Positions 37,425 to 47,195 of a stretch of 64,000 nucleotides of DNA are shown one piece after another. Where the stretch lies: positions 1,426,001-1,490,000 of the forward strand of contig NZ_CP063418.1 of the NCBI RefSeq assembly GCF_013184985.2, in the 5' to 3' direction. Source of the stretch: Actinomyces faecalis. GTDB lineage: Bacteria > Actinomycetota > Actinomycetes > Actinomycetales > Actinomycetaceae. The position numbers and the translations under genes were made by a program. Under the pieces are notes generated by a model. It made no database searches and was not told where the DNA came from. It saw nothing but the letters and a program-made list of their open reading frames with translations. Numbering within the stretch: position 1 is the first letter of the stretch; each line of letters begins with the position of its first letter.

Positions 37425-38231
37425 TCAGCGCTGTCCGGGGTCGGGCTGGCGGCGGCGTCGGCCGTGCAGGAGGGTGTGGATGACGACGGCAAGGAGGAAG
37501 AGGCTGAAGGCGAGGTTGCCTGCGGCCGGGCTCAAGGCTGCCGCCGCCCTGACCCCCAGCGGCGCCGCTGCCGCCGCAGCCGCGCCCACGAGGGCGCCCG
37601 CACGCAGGTCGACCAGGCCGTGGCGCGCGTTGGACCAGGTTCCCACGATCCCCGTCGGGACCATGACCAGCAACGAGGTGCCCCGCGCCACCAAGTCCCC
37701 CACGCCGACGACGATCTCCGTCCCGGGAACGATGACGCTGCCCCCGCCCACGCCCACCAGGCCGGAGAGCACGCCCGCCCAGGCGCCCACGAGCACCAGG
37801 CCCGCCCCACGGGCCAGACTCATCTCCAGGGCTGCCTCACGCACCGGGACCCGCAGCTGCTGGGAGACGATGACCAGGGCGACGAAGCCGATGAGGGTCC
37901 ACGGCAGCATCCGCTCGGGAAGCCTGCGCAGCAGCCAGGTCCCCACCTGGGCACCCGCGAGGGACCCGGCCACGAGCAGCGCGGCCCCGGCCAGCCAGAC
38001 CTCGCCCCTGGCGGCGTAGGAGGCGGACCCCACCACGGCAGTGACCACGATGGCGGCCAGGGAGGTCGCCGCTGCCCTGCGCTGGTCCATACCTCGCAGG
38101 GCCACCAGCGCGGGCACGATCACCAGTCCTCCACCCACACCGAACAGGCCGGACAGGAAGCCGGCCACGAGCCCGGTGGCCAGGGTCGCCAGGACCCCTC
38201 CCGCGCCTGGCGCGCGTCTGGATGCGCTCAC
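37425..38231 (-). CDS. TauE/SafE (TSUP) family membrane permease
   Basis: This 268-residue polytopic protein has about eight hydrophobic segments arranged as two repeats. Each repeat carries the family's Gly-rich motif: [16 protein letters not shown] near residue 28 and [16 protein letters not shown] near 155. TSUP permeases carry sulfite, sulfoacetate, thiosulfate or other organosulfur anions; the substrate is not predictable here. Its ATG overlaps the rarA stop by 4 bp, so it is expressed with rarA. Confidence 0.9.
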   Translation of the reverse strand: MSASRRAPGAGGVLATLATGLVAGFLSGLFGVGGGLVIVPALVALRGMDQRRAAATSLAAIVVTAVVGSASYAARGEVWLAGAALLVAGSLAGAQVGTWLLRRLPERMLPWTLIGFVALVIVSQQLRVPVREAALEMSLARGAGLVLVGAWAGVLSGLVGVGGGSVIVPGTEIVVGVGDLVARGTSLLVMVPTGIVGTWSNARHGLVDLRAGALVGAAAAAAAPLGVRAAAALSPAAGNLAFSLFLLAVVIHTLLHGRRRRQPDPGQR

Positions 38232-39619
38232 TGCTGCCCCAGGATCCGGCGCACGGCCTCCACACGCGCCGCCAGCCGCTTCTCGTGCCCGTGGGTGGTG
38301 GGCTCGTAGTAGCGCGTTCCGACCAGCTCGGCGGGCAGGTACTGCTGGGAGACGACGGCGTGCGGGAAGTCGTGGGGGTAGAGGTAGCCCTCCCCGTGGC
38401 CCAGCGCCCTGGCCCCCGCGTAGTGGGCGTCGCGCAGGTGAGGTGGCACCGCTCCCCCCTTGCCCGCTGACACGTCGGCCAGGGCCTGGCCGATCCCCAC
38501 CGTCACGGCGTTGGACTTGGGCGCGGTCGCCACGGCCAGCGCAGCCTCGGCCAGGACCAGCTGCGCCTCCGGCATGCCGATCAGGGCCACGGCCTGCTGG
38601 GCCGCGACCGCCGTCGTCAGCACCGAGGGGTCAGCCAGTCCCACGTCCTCCGCCGCGTGGATCGTGATCCGGCGAGCGATGTAGCGCGGGTCCTCTCCCG
38701 CCGCGATCATGCGAGCCAGGTAGTGCAGGGTCGCGTCCGGGTCCGAGCCTCGCATGGACTTGATGAAGGCGCTGATGACGTCGTAGTGCTGGTCGCCCTG
38801 CCTGTCGTAGCGCACCGCAGCGACGTCCGCGGCCTGCTCGACGTCAGCCAGGGTGATGACCGGTGGCTCGCCGTCCTCGCCGTCCGCGCCCTCCTCGCCG
38901 CGTGACGAGGCGAGCACCGCACCGGCCGCCGCCTCCAGGACGGTCAGCGACTTGCGTGCGTCCGAGCCCGCCATCCGCACGATCTGCTCACGTGCCTCGT
39001 CCTGGATGCCGACGGCGCCGCCGAGCCCACGCTCGTCAGCCAGCGCCCGGTCCACGACCTCAGCCACGTCCTGGGCGCCGAGAGGGTGGAGAGTCAGTAG
39101 CAGTGAGCGCGAGAGCAGCGGGGAGACCACCGAGAAGCTGGGGTTCTCCGTCGTGGCGGCCATGAGGGTGACCCACCGGTTCTCCACGCTCGGCAGCAGG
39201 GCGTCCTGCTGGGAGCGGGAGAAGCGGTGGACCTCGTCGACGAAGAGCACCGTCTCCTCCCCGGTGGAGGCCAGCAGCCTCCTGGCCTGCTCGACGACGG
39301 CGCGCACGTCCTTGACCCCCGCCGTCACCGCGCTGAGCTCGACGAACCTGCGTCCTGAGCCGCGTGCCACGAGGTAGGCCAACGTGGTCTTGCCAGTGCC
39401 TGGAGGACCCCACAGGACCACCGAGGAGACCCCCGCGCCTGCCGCCGGGCCGTCGTCGGGCGGACAGACCAGGCGCCGTAGCGGCGATCCGGGGGCCAGC
39501 AGGTGGTCCTGACCGACCACCTCGTCCAGGGTACGTGGACGCATCCGCACGGCCAACGGGGCGTGCGGGTCCACCGGCAGGCCGACCTCGTCCCGCCCAG
39601 CGCTGTCAAACAGGTCCAC
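38228..39619 (-). CDS. rarA: Replication-associated recombination protein A (RarA/MgsA) AAA+ ATPase
   Basis: The 463-residue AAA+ protein works at stalled replication forks. Visible are the RarA opening [18 protein letters not shown], Walker [16 protein letters not shown], Walker [11 protein letters not shown], and sensor [18 protein letters not shown]. The C-terminal clamp and MgsA domain includes [26 protein letters not shown] and [15 protein letters not shown] 39619 is chosen because upstream in-frame residues would overlap the divergent MMPL gene and are not conserved. Confidence 0.94.
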   Translation of the reverse strand: MDLFDSAGRDEVGLPVDPHAPLAVRMRPRTLDEVVGQDHLLAPGSPLRRLVCPPDDGPAAGAGVSSVVLWGPPGTGKTTLAYLVARGSGRRFVELSAVTAGVKDVRAVVEQARRLLASTGEETVLFVDEVHRFSRSQQDALLPSVENRWVTLMAATTENPSFSVVSPLLSRSLLLTLHPLGAQDVAEVVDRALADERGLGGAVGIQDEAREQIVRMAGSDARKSLTVLEAAAGAVLASSRGEEGADGEDGEPPVITLADVEQAADVAAVRYDRQGDQHYDVISAFIKSMRGSDPDATLHYLARMIAAGEDPRYIARRITIHAAEDVGLADPSVLTTAVAAQQAVALIGMPEAQLVLAEAALAVATAPKSNAVTVGIGQALADVSAGKGGAVPPHLRDAHYAGARALGHGEGYLYPHDFPHAVVSQQYLPAELVGTRYYEPTTHGHEKRLAARVEAVRRILGQQ

Positions 39620-39692
39620 GAGTGCAGACCCTATCCCGTTCCCGGTGCCGTGGCGGGTGCCTCTGTCCGCCCGGTAATGGGACAATGGGGTC

Positions 39693-41990
39693 ATGCTCAC
39701 CTGGCTCGCACGACGTCTGCTCAAGGACGCCTGGATCGTCGTCGCGGTCTGGGCCGGTCTCGCGGTCCTGCTCGCGGCCCTGGCGCTGACCGGCTTCGGA
39801 GGCAAGGGGCTCTTCGACCGTCTGGAGACCAGCTCGGCGATCATCGGCGGAACCGAGTCCGCCCAGGGTGAGGAGATCATCTCCACCCTGACCGGGGACG
39901 GTCAGACAGTCAGCCTCCTGGTCACTGGGGTCGACATCTCTGAGGACAGCACCCAGGAAGCCGTGGCTGCGGCGCTGGAACCGGTGCACAAGGAGCTGGG
40001 GGCCCTGGTGGGGCCGACCAATGTCCTGGACCCCTTCGTCGTGCCAGGAATGCTGGAGCAGCCGGCTGCCAGGGTCCTGGCGTCCAAGGACCTCGACGGA
40101 TTCCTCCTCATCGTCACGGTGGACCCCAACGGTGAGGAGGTGGCCTCCGATGAGGGCACCGAGTACCAGGAGAATGTGGACAAGCTCGTCAGGCAGGTGG
40201 AGGACCGCCTGGCACAGGTGCCCGATGAGCTGCACGCCATCAGCCCCGACGCGCACGGCATCGTCTCTGACGACCGCCTCCTGGCGGCTGCCGTCAACGA
40301 TCAGGTCGAGGCTGACCTCGTGCGCGGCGAGCTCATCGCCCTGCCGCTGACCCTGCTGGTGATGGTGCTCGTCTTCGGCGGCTTCCTGGCGGCGGGGATG
40401 CCTGTGCTGGGGGCCCTGTCCTCGATCGCGGGGTCCTTCGGGGTCCTGTGGCTGACCTCCTTGCTCGTCGACCTGCAGTCCTTCGTGGTCAACATCGTCA
40501 GCGTCATCGGGCTGGGTCTGTCCATCGACTACGCGCTTCTCATCACCTCGCGCTACCGCGAGGAGCTGGCGGGACTGAGCGCCCAGACGCACGAGCCGGC
40601 GGAGGGGGGCAGGATCCGGCGTCGGCGCCGCAGCCGCCGTAGCGGTCCGCTGGCCGAGGCCATGACGACGACGGTCACCACCGCCGGGCGGACGGTCCTC
40701 TTCTCCGGCCTGACGGTCGCGATCTCCCTGTTCTCGCTGCTGCTCATGGGCACCGACGTCCTGCGCTCCATCGCCGTCGCCTCGATCGCCGTCGTCCTGA
40801 TCGCCGTCGCTGCTGCCCTCACCCTGGTACCAGCGGCCCTCGTGCTGCTGGGCGAGCGGCTGCAACGGCCCTCACCCTTGAGACACCTGAGGGTCCTCGG
40901 CACTATCCAGCGCCACCTTGGGGACGTGACCCGTCAGGAGGGCTTCTTCTCCCGGCTGGCGCGCGCCGTCCACCGCGTGCCGTGGCTGGTGCTGACCGCC
41001 TGCGTCATCCTGCTGCTCGTGCTGGCCCTACCGGCGCGCTCGATGCACATGCTGACCTCCACCACTGAGCTGCTGCCGAGCGCCTCGGACCAACGCACCT
41101 ACCTCGCCGTCCTCCAGGAGGACTACCCGGCGGCCCGGCAGCAGGACGCCACCCTCATTATCGCTGCGACCGGGCAGGAGGTCACGACCTTCATCAACGA
41201 CCAGGTGGCCACCGCTCCCGGTGTCGAGGCGGTCCTCCAGTCCGCTACCGCCGGCCAGTACACGGTGGTCTACCTGGACCTGGCCGGGGACGGGACCCAG
41301 GCCTCCTCCGAGGAGGCTGTCCAGGCCGTGCGCGACCTGGCCGCTCCGGCTGACACCTGGGTGACCGGCCAGGCAGCCAGCCAGGTCGACTTCCGCTCCG
41401 CGGTGCTGGACGGCCTGCCCTGGGTCGTGGCGGTCATCGCGCTGGCGACCTTCGTCCTGCTCTTCCTCATGACCGGCTCCGTCCTGGTCCCGCTCAAGGC
41501 ACTGGCGATGAACGCGCTGTCCCTGGCGGCCTCGGTCGGCGTGGTGGTGTGGGTCTTCCAGGAGGGCCACCTGACAGGGCTGCTCGGCTTCACCCCGATC
41601 GGGGGCGTGGAGGCCTATGTCGTGGTGACCGCCGTGGGTGTGGGTTTCGGCCTGGCGATGGACTACGAGGTCTTCATCCTGGCGCGGATCAAGGAGTACT
41701 GGGACGCTGGCTGTGACAACGACACCGCTGTCGAGCGCGGGCTGCAGCACTCGGGCCGTGTCGTGACATCGGCTGCACTCATCATGGTGCTGGTCTTCCT
41801 CGGCTTCGTGGGCGGGGACCTGCTCGTCATCAAGCAGGTCGGTCTGGCCCTGGCCGTCATCGTCGCGCTGGACGCCACGGTGGTGCGCATGCTGCTCGTG
41901 CCCGCCACCATGACCCTGCTAGGCCGGTGGAACTGGTGGGCGCCGGCTCCGATGCGTCGCCTCTACGAGCGCTACGGCATCAAGCACTGA
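39693..41990 (+). CDS. MMPL/RND family transporter
   Basis: The 765-residue protein has about 12 membrane segments in two halves, each with a large extracytoplasmic loop. The key proton-relay Asp-Tyr pairs are in [18 protein letters not shown] (~280) and [19 protein letters not shown] (~655). The cytoplasmic basic loop ([10 protein letters not shown]) lies after the first pair. MMPL proteins export lipids or hydrophobic compounds in mycolate and other actinobacteria; the substrate here is unknown. It is the only plus-strand gene in this stretch, divergent from rarA and convergent with the Sua5/YciO gene 23 bp beyond its stop. Confidence 0.92.
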   Translation: MLTWLARRLLKDAWIVVAVWAGLAVLLAALALTGFGGKGLFDRLETSSAIIGGTESAQGEEIISTLTGDGQTVSLLVTGVDISEDSTQEAVAAALEPVHKELGALVGPTNVLDPFVVPGMLEQPAARVLASKDLDGFLLIVTVDPNGEEVASDEGTEYQENVDKLVRQVEDRLAQVPDELHAISPDAHGIVSDDRLLAAAVNDQVEADLVRGELIALPLTLLVMVLVFGGFLAAGMPVLGALSSIAGSFGVLWLTSLLVDLQSFVVNIVSVIGLGLSIDYALLITSRYREELAGLSAQTHEPAEGGRIRRRRRSRRSGPLAEAMTTTVTTAGRTVLFSGLTVAISLFSLLLMGTDVLRSIAVASIAVVLIAVAAALTLVPAALVLLGERLQRPSPLRHLRVLGTIQRHLGDVTRQEGFFSRLARAVHRVPWLVLTACVILLLVLALPARSMHMLTSTTELLPSASDQRTYLAVLQEDYPAARQQDATLIIAATGQEVTTFINDQVATAPGVEAVLQSATAGQYTVVYLDLAGDGTQASSEEAVQAVRDLAAPADTWVTGQAASQVDFRSAVLDGLPWVVAVIALATFVLLFLMTGSVLVPLKALAMNALSLAASVGVVVWVFQEGHLTGLLGFTPIGGVEAYVVVTAVGVGFGLAMDYEVFILARIKEYWDAGCDNDTAVERGLQHSGRVVTSAALIMVLVFLGFVGGDLLVIKQVGLALAVIVALDATVVRMLLVPATMTLLGRWNWWAPAPMRRLYERYGIKH

Positions 41991-42013
41991 AGGCTTGCCC
42001 GGTCCTGGAGCCG

Positions 42014-42631
42014 TCAGATCAGGCTGACGTCCCCGGCGCCCTCGCGAGCGACCTCAGGGACGTCGCTGGTCAGGTCCACCACCGTCGTCGGCTCGGTGGA
42101 GGTCACCGGTCCCTCGATGACGACGTCGATGAGGTGGCCCAGGGCGTCCTCGATCTCCCAGCCGCTGGTCTCAGGCTCGTCGTTGCCGGGCCGGATGAAG
42201 GTCGAGGACAGGATCGGGGCGCCGAAGCCGGCCACGAGCGCCTGGGTGATGGCGTGGTCAGGGATGCGCACGCCCAGCGTGTGCTTCTTGGGGTTGAGCG
42301 TCATCCGGGGGACCTCCTTGGTGCCCTTGAGGATGAAGGTCCACGGCCCCGGCGTCAGGCGCTTGATGAGGCGGAAGGCGTTGTTGCCCACGATCGCCAG
42401 CGGCCCGGCCTGGGCGAAGTCGGCGCACACGAAGGTGAAGTTGTGCTTGTCATCGAGCTGACGGATGGCACGGATGCGGTCAAGCCCCTCCTTGTTCCCC
42501 GGTGCGCAGGCCAGCGCGTAGCCGGAGTCCGTGGGGTAGGCGACCAGGCCGCCGTCGTCAAGCGTGTCCACGACCTTGGACACCAGACGGGCCTGCGGGT
42601 TGACCGGGTGGAGCTCGATGTAGCGCGACAT
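42014..42631 (-). CDS. Sua5/YciO family L-threonylcarbamoyladenylate synthase-like protein
   Basis: This 205-residue YrdC-fold protein is of the YciO type (MSRYIELHPVNPQARLVSKV). The nucleotide-binding regions are GGLVAYPTDSGYALACAP, KRLTPGPWTFILKGTKEVPRM and TLGVRIPDHAI. Sua5/YrdC members make the threonylcarbamoyl-AMP used for tRNA t6A37. YciO proteins may have a weaker or different activity, so the exact role is uncertain. It is convergent with the MMPL gene. Confidence 0.88.
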   Translation of the reverse strand: MSRYIELHPVNPQARLVSKVVDTLDDGGLVAYPTDSGYALACAPGNKEGLDRIRAIRQLDDKHNFTFVCADFAQAGPLAIVGNNAFRLIKRLTPGPWTFILKGTKEVPRMTLNPKKHTLGVRIPDHAITQALVAGFGAPILSSTFIRPGNDEPETSGWEIEDALGHLIDVVIEGPVTSTEPTTVVDLTSDVPEVAREGAGDVSLI

Positions 42632-42720
42632 GACCCTATTGTGCTCCAGATCTCCCTACCTGGGACAGTTCCCTCCCCCTGGCCGAGACCGTACGTTTAA
42701 GAGAGCGAGACCGTCGGCTC

Positions 42721-43443
42721 TCAGGCGGGTATCTCGATGACCCTGTCCGCGATCTGGGTGACCAGCGGGTCGTGGGAGGCCAGGAGGATGGCGCAGCCGT
42801 GGTGGGCCTGGTCGTGTACGAGCTCTAGGACCAGCTGCGTGGAGGCTGAGTCCAGGGCGGAGGTTGGCTCGTCCAGGCACAGCAGGCGCGGGTCGGCCAG
42901 CACTGCCCGTGCCAGGCTCACACGCTGACGTTCCCCTCCGGACATGCGTCCCAGTCGTGCCCCCGGGTCACTGATACCGAGGCGGTCAAGCAGGACCAGT
43001 GCCTTGTGACGAGCCAGGGTGCGCTGCCTGCGGCCCCGGCCTCGCAGGTGCGGGGCTAGTCCTAGCGTGACGTTGTCGACTGCGCTGAGCTCCTCCAGAC
43101 CGGGGTTGTCCTGGGAGACCAGGCCGAGGAACCCGCTGCGTGTGGCAGCCAGGCGCCCCGGCGCCTGCCAGGGCAGGAGCCTTCCCTCCCACCGGACCTG
43201 ACCAGCTAAGGGGCGTAGCAGGCCGCAGGCGGTGCGTAGCACGCTCGTCTTGCCGCAGCCCGAGCGTCCAGCCAGGCAGACGATCTCGCCTGCTGACACC
43301 TCCAGACAGAAGCCGGAGACCACGCTCAGGCGGCTGCCATCGCGCCTGGTGAAGGCGATCTCGACGTCCTGGAGGGCGAGGGTGGGAGGACTTGCTTCCC
43401 CGAGTGGCTCAGGGGCTGGCTGGTGAAAGGACGGGCTAGTCAC
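42721..43443 (-). CDS. ABC transporter ATP-binding protein
   Basis: The 240-residue ATPase has Walker A LAGRSGCGKTSVLR, Q-loop LVSQDNPGLEEL, signature RMSGGERQRVSLARAV, Walker B LLCLDEPTSALD and H-loop LLASHD. It resembles MacB/LolD-type lipoprotein or peptide exporter ATPases. GTG 43443 is chosen because GAGGAGG lies six bases upstream. It overlaps the stop of the large permease gene by 8 bp (GTGACTAG), a coupled two-gene transporter. Confidence 0.93.
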   Translation of the reverse strand: MTSPSFHQPAPEPLGEASPPTLALQDVEIAFTRRDGSRLSVVSGFCLEVSAGEIVCLAGRSGCGKTSVLRTACGLLRPLAGQVRWEGRLLPWQAPGRLAATRSGFLGLVSQDNPGLEELSAVDNVTLGLAPHLRGRGRRQRTLARHKALVLLDRLGISDPGARLGRMSGGERQRVSLARAVLADPRLLCLDEPTSALDSASTQLVLELVHDQAHHGCAILLASHDPLVTQIADRVIEIPA

Positions 43444-46249
43444 GCAGCGCCTCCTCGGGGCGGTCACAGGCAAGGATGACGAGGACCCTCGTGGTCAGGA
43501 CGAGGATGAGCGCGCTCCCGGCGCAGGCGAGTGCGAGCGCACCCGCCTGTCCGCTCAGTACTCCGACCTCCACCGCGGTGAGCACGGTCACTGGTAGGAG
43601 CAGAGTGACTGGCAGGTGCTCCCATGCCCAGCGTGCGGTCTCGCACAGCACCCGTTCCTGGCGCAGCCAGCCCGAGGCCGCTAGCAGGCGGTGGGCACGC
43701 TGGGAGGAGCCGGACTCGTGGCGCAGGGTGGAGACGAGGATGCTGAGGGTGGCGGCGAGGCTGAGCAGGACCAGGGCCCCTGTGGCGAGCCGTGACACGC
43801 GCAGCACCGATGAGGCCAGCTCGGAGAAGCCGGCGCGTTGTGAGAAGGTCTCCAGGACGGTGATGAAGCCAGCGCCTGCCAGGGCGGCCAGCACGACGGC
43901 GGCGCTGGTCGTCAGGGCGGCGGACGGCCGGGTCCTGGCCACGCCCAGCCGCACCGCATGCCATACGGCTGCGGCCCGCGTGCTGTGGGGTGCTGGTGTG
44001 GTTGTGGCGGGAGCTGTGTCCGGAGCCGGGACGTAGGCTCGGGCCGTCGTAGGCAGCTGCCTCATGTCCCCGGCCTGGAGGCGCATGCGGGTGGTGGCGG
44101 GCCGGCAGGCCACGGACACCTGTGCCAGCACGAGCAGGCCCAGGACCAGCACGTACAGGAAGGCGGTCGCCGCGGCCCCGGAGCCCAGGCCGGCTGGCAC
44201 GGCCAGACGGGTGGAGACGGCGACGGCGCCTGCCGCCAGCCCCAGCAGGAGCGCGGCGCCGGGAAGCTCGCGGCGCAGCAGGTAGCCGGTCACCTGGCGC
44301 CTGCGCCACCCGGAGTGGAGCAGGAGCCGGGCCGTGCGCTGCCGGTGGATCCCTGCCCGCAGCTCGCTGAGCAGGGCGACGAGGCCGGTACTGGCCAGCG
44401 CGGTGGCGGTGATAAGCGTGGTGCCCCAGGCTGAGGTGGTGGTGACCCTGGTGTCGGCGCCGAGCTCGCTCCAGGTCTCGGTTGCCTCGCCGTGCCAGGC
44501 GTGCGGCGCCGAGCCTGACAAGGTGACGGAGACGGTCGCGGGAGAGGCACCGCGAAGGACCGTCGGGGTCAGGCCCATGCTGGCCACGCGGGAGGCGACC
44601 TCCTCAATCCTGCTCTGGGGGAGGCAGCCGTCAGCGTCCCGGGTGAGTCGAAGCCTGACGGTGCCCGCAGTGGGGCGGGGGCGGCCGGCCACGGTCAGCG
44701 TGTCCAACGCGGCGTCGGGCAGCACGGTGGCGGCGGGAGCGGTGACGGCGCCTGTGCCGTTGAGAGTGGGCGCGATCTGTCCCTGGGCGGTCGCCAGCGT
44801 CGTGGCAGCGAGCGGGTCCGCCCCGGTGATTGAGGACCGCTCCGGGTGGTAGGTGGCAACCGGGATGAGACCGGGAGCCAGGTACTGGCCCGCGTCAGGG
44901 CGGGTGGGGCGGTAGACCTCCTCCTGCCAGACCTGACCATGTGTAGTCGGGGCTCTAGCGGGCAGGAGCTCAACGGCAGGCTGGGAGGAGGAGGTCCGGC
45001 GGGACAGTGGCAGCAGCAGGGTGCGTTGTGTGGGACGTCTGAAGGAGAGGTCAGCGCCAGGAAAGGAAGCCAGGCCGCTGGCAGGAGGCTCCTGGCCCTC
45101 GACGAGCCGGAAAGGGTGAGCGGGATGACGCCACAGGAAGGCCGGGCCGGCCACTGCTGAGGTAACGCCTGGTCCGATGGAAGACAGAGAGGAAAGGACG
45201 GCTCGATCATGATCGGTCAGGACCGTGCAACCCAGCGCATCAGGGCCCTGCCCGGTGACCATAGGGCAGGAACCGTTCTCCCCTTCGCCGAGCGTTGCGT
45301 CAGCGGTCTCCAGTCTTGCCGCTGTCACGGAGACCGAGATAGTTGGCAGGGCACCACTGGCAGCCGTGACCACCGGGACCGGGATGCCCGAGGTGGTCGC
45401 TGCCTGGGAGACACTGGCGGGCTCGTAGGTGAGATCCGGGTCGTAGGGATGGACGACGCTGTGGATCCCCTCGGTGCCGAGGGTTGTCATACGCTGCCAC
45501 GCGTCCGCCAACGTGTCCATCGCCTCAGCCGTCTCCTGCGCTCCCGCGGCTCGGGCGAGGGCCGCCTCGGCCTGGGGGTCCAGGGCGACCAGGGAACTGG
45601 GCGAGGGGACGAGCGGGGCATGGAAGGACAGGGCTGAGGAGGACAGGGCTGAGGAGGACAGGGCAGCCGAGGAGTAGCCGTTGTCGGCGGAGCGTACTGT
45701 GATCTCCTCAGCCTCCCGGTGGAGGTAGGCGCGTGCCCCCGTATCCAGGAGGGGACGCCCCCGCTGTGTGCCGAGGAAGAGCGTGGTGGGGTCCGAGGTG
45801 TGGGTCCCGGTCCCATCGGTCACGGAATAGGACGCCTCCGCCCGCCAGGCGTCTAGGCCGTTGTCATCCGTGCCCGTCACCGGGAGCAAGGTGCTCAGCG
45901 TCTGGGACCGCTCGTCGCTAGCCAGGTCCAGGTAGGTCACGGGAGCGGCAACCTCGACGCCAGGCAGGGCACGCAGCTGCTCCACCTGAGCAGGTGTGAT
46001 AGTGCCTGGCGTCATCCAGGCATCGGGTGCCAGCATGGGGACACCGCCGACCATCGTGACTGGAGAGGCGGAGCCGTCGGTCACGAGCAGATCAACCGCC
46101 TGATCACGGGCTCCGTTGACTAGTCCCTGCACGCTGACCTCCGTGCCTGAACCGACCAGGCACGCCCCGAGGACCGCAACGCCCAGGAGCGCACTCGCAC
46201 TCAGCCGACTGCGATGCGGGCTGACAACATCACCATCCCGCTTACGCAA
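43436..46249 (-). CDS. FtsX-like ABC transporter permease
   Basis: This ~937-residue membrane protein has one N-terminal helix (~18-36), a very large extracytoplasmic region (~40-600), then a block of about seven helices separated by cytoplasmic loops, as in FtsX/MacB-type permeases. The substrate or signal is unknown; the large ectodomain suggests sensing or handling of peptides or lipoproteins. The best start is TTG 46249, overlapping the end of the small secreted-peptide gene by 8 bp. The ectodomain includes a Ser/Ala repeat from a 15-bp DNA duplication. It is followed by the ATPase gene. Confidence 0.85.
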   Translation of the reverse strand: MRKRDGDVVSPHRSRLSASALLGVAVLGACLVGSGTEVSVQGLVNGARDQAVDLLVTDGSASPVTMVGGVPMLAPDAWMTPGTITPAQVEQLRALPGVEVAAPVTYLDLASDERSQTLSTLLPVTGTDDNGLDAWRAEASYSVTDGTGTHTSDPTTLFLGTQRGRPLLDTGARAYLHREAEEITVRSADNGYSSAALSSSALSSSALSFHAPLVPSPSSLVALDPQAEAALARAAGAQETAEAMDTLADAWQRMTTLGTEGIHSVVHPYDPDLTYEPASVSQAATTSGIPVPVVTAASGALPTISVSVTAARLETADATLGEGENGSCPMVTGQGPDALGCTVLTDHDRAVLSSLSSIGPGVTSAVAGPAFLWRHPAHPFRLVEGQEPPASGLASFPGADLSFRRPTQRTLLLPLSRRTSSSQPAVELLPARAPTTHGQVWQEEVYRPTRPDAGQYLAPGLIPVATYHPERSSITGADPLAATTLATAQGQIAPTLNGTGAVTAPAATVLPDAALDTLTVAGRPRPTAGTVRLRLTRDADGCLPQSRIEEVASRVASMGLTPTVLRGASPATVSVTLSGSAPHAWHGEATETWSELGADTRVTTTSAWGTTLITATALASTGLVALLSELRAGIHRQRTARLLLHSGWRRRQVTGYLLRRELPGAALLLGLAAGAVAVSTRLAVPAGLGSGAAATAFLYVLVLGLLVLAQVSVACRPATTRMRLQAGDMRQLPTTARAYVPAPDTAPATTTPAPHSTRAAAVWHAVRLGVARTRPSAALTTSAAVVLAALAGAGFITVLETFSQRAGFSELASSVLRVSRLATGALVLLSLAATLSILVSTLRHESGSSQRAHRLLAASGWLRQERVLCETARWAWEHLPVTLLLPVTVLTAVEVGVLSGQAGALALACAGSALILVLTTRVLVILACDRPEEALRD
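45626..45665 (-). repeat. 15-bp tandem duplication in the permease gene
   Basis: Two perfect 15-bp units (45626-45640, 45641-45655) and a partial third encode repeated SSALS in the extracytoplasmic loop of the permease. The unit length keeps the frame. Confidence 0.85.
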
Positions 46250-46436
46250 GGTCTGCGGGCGTGGACAAGCACCTGATCAGGGTACGAGTGACATACACGC
46301 ACCCAGGCGGCGGATTGTTGTAGTCGAAGCCTGGAGGACCAGGGTACGGGCGCGGAGGGGCTGCCGCCGCCATCGGCGTCGTTACGACTGCAAGAAGGGA
46401 GACGGCAGTAAGGAGTCCAAGAAGCTTTCGGAGCAT
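46242..46436 (-). CDS. Small secreted proline-rich peptide (64 aa)
   Basis: A Sec-type signal peptide covers ~1-26: positively charged MLRKLL, a hydrophobic core, and cleavage near an Ala run. The mature ~38 residues are Pro/Gly-rich (PPRPYPGPPGFDYNNPPPG) and end with a two-Cys segment, CVYVTRTLIRC, that could form a disulfide loop. The stop codon overlaps the start of the ABC permease gene by 8 bp, so the three genes look like one unit. It could be a substrate, signal or ligand of the transporter. No family is recognised. The ribosome-binding site is weak (GGATCG), which lowers confidence. Confidence 0.6.
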   Translation of the reverse strand: MLRKLLGLLTAVSLLAVVTTPMAAAAPPRPYPGPPGFDYNNPPPGCVYVTRTLIRCLSTPADLA

Positions 46437-46617
46437 GGCGAACGATCCATTCGCGGGGACGAGGCTGGGGCTGTTGACCCTAACACGTTGATATGACACA
46501 CGTCTTTCGTCTGTGTGGTATGTGCGGCCAGCATGCGACCGTGCGCTCGTCAACCGCCACCTCCACCACAACCTGATCCCCCACAGTTGACGGCTCACTA
46601 CATCAGGAGCTCCTGCC
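46437..46617. other. Intergenic region upstream of the peptide-ABC operon
   Basis: This non-coding sequence should hold the promoter for the minus-strand peptide-permease-ATPase unit (a weak TAGGGT -10-like box lies at about 46478-46483). No conserved gene is visible. Confidence 0.45.
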
Positions 46618-46650
46618 TTGACAACAAGAGTACGTGATCTACATCATATT
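46618..46650 (+). promoter_or_regulatory. TTGACA-type promoter candidate
   Basis: A perfect TTGACA (46618-46623) is followed by an AT-rich segment with weak -10 candidates (TACATC at 16-bp spacing). It would transcribe rightward toward the 41-codon membrane ORF at 46769, leaving a leader of about 120 nt. Confidence 0.4.
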
Positions 46651-46768
46651 GCAGTCAGTCTTATCCGGCTCGCCGGAATCATCAAAGAACGCCTGCTGGA
46701 AAACGGCGCACCCACGTCGAATGAGCATGCAGCCAGCACGTCGAATTCCTTGAAAGTGACACCTGATC

Positions 46769-46894
46769 ATGGAAAATGCATCCTTAGCCTTGACCACATC
46801 AGTATTCCTCGAGCTGGTGCGCAGCGCACCGCTGTGGATCATCGCAATTTCACTGGCGGTCGCGGTCTTTCATTACGTCAAGAAAGACCGATAG
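46769..46894 (+). CDS. Small membrane protein, 41 aa (candidate)
   Basis: The ORF begins MENASLALTTSVFLELVRSA, continues with a single hydrophobic helix (LWIIAISLAVAVFHYV) and ends in a basic KKDR tail, then TAG. That layout is typical of small single-pass membrane peptides such as type I toxins or transporter/regulatory micropeptides. The DNA is AT-richer than surrounding genes, and a TTGACA promoter candidate lies 146 bp upstream. A ribosome-binding site is weak (GAAAG, rather far). A longer frame over the same DNA (46618-46941) has no protein-like character. Confidence 0.5.
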   Translation: MENASLALTTSVFLELVRSAPLWIIAISLAVAVFHYVKKDR

Positions 46895-47195
46895 CCCTTG
46901 GAGGCACGTCCCCACCTGGATACAGCCCCCACGAGAGGTGACGCGAACCGTCTAGGGCCCTGGCGTGGTGCAAGGTAGGTGCCCACAGCGCAAGGAGTAG
47001 TCGAACAGGGACAGACCAGCCCTCACGGTCCATAGACCTCGGCGGCGACCACAAGGCTGCCCGACGGTAGCGCAACGGCAGGAAAGGACCTCTTCCCAGC
47101 TGAGGAAACAGGCGAGGGGGGGTGGTCTCGATGACATAGCAAGAGGTGGAATCTGACTACCCGTCAACTACCTAGGATCACCTCGCCCAAGAGCG
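46895..47195. other. Intergenic stretch with no recognised feature
   Basis: About 300 bp between the small membrane ORF and the methyltransferase remnant. No credible ORF, RNA gene or hairpin terminator was seen; all short frames appear accidental. Confidence 0.5.

Noticed and set aside
46618..46941. 107-codon plus-strand frame
   Set aside because: Begins with TTG in the presumed -35 box, has no domain or hydrophobic pattern, and overlaps the more protein-like 41-codon membrane ORF.
46980..47100. tRNA-like segment (GGTAGCGCAACGGCAG)
   Set aside because: A D-loop-like string alone; no acceptor, anticodon or T-arm pairing could be built around it.
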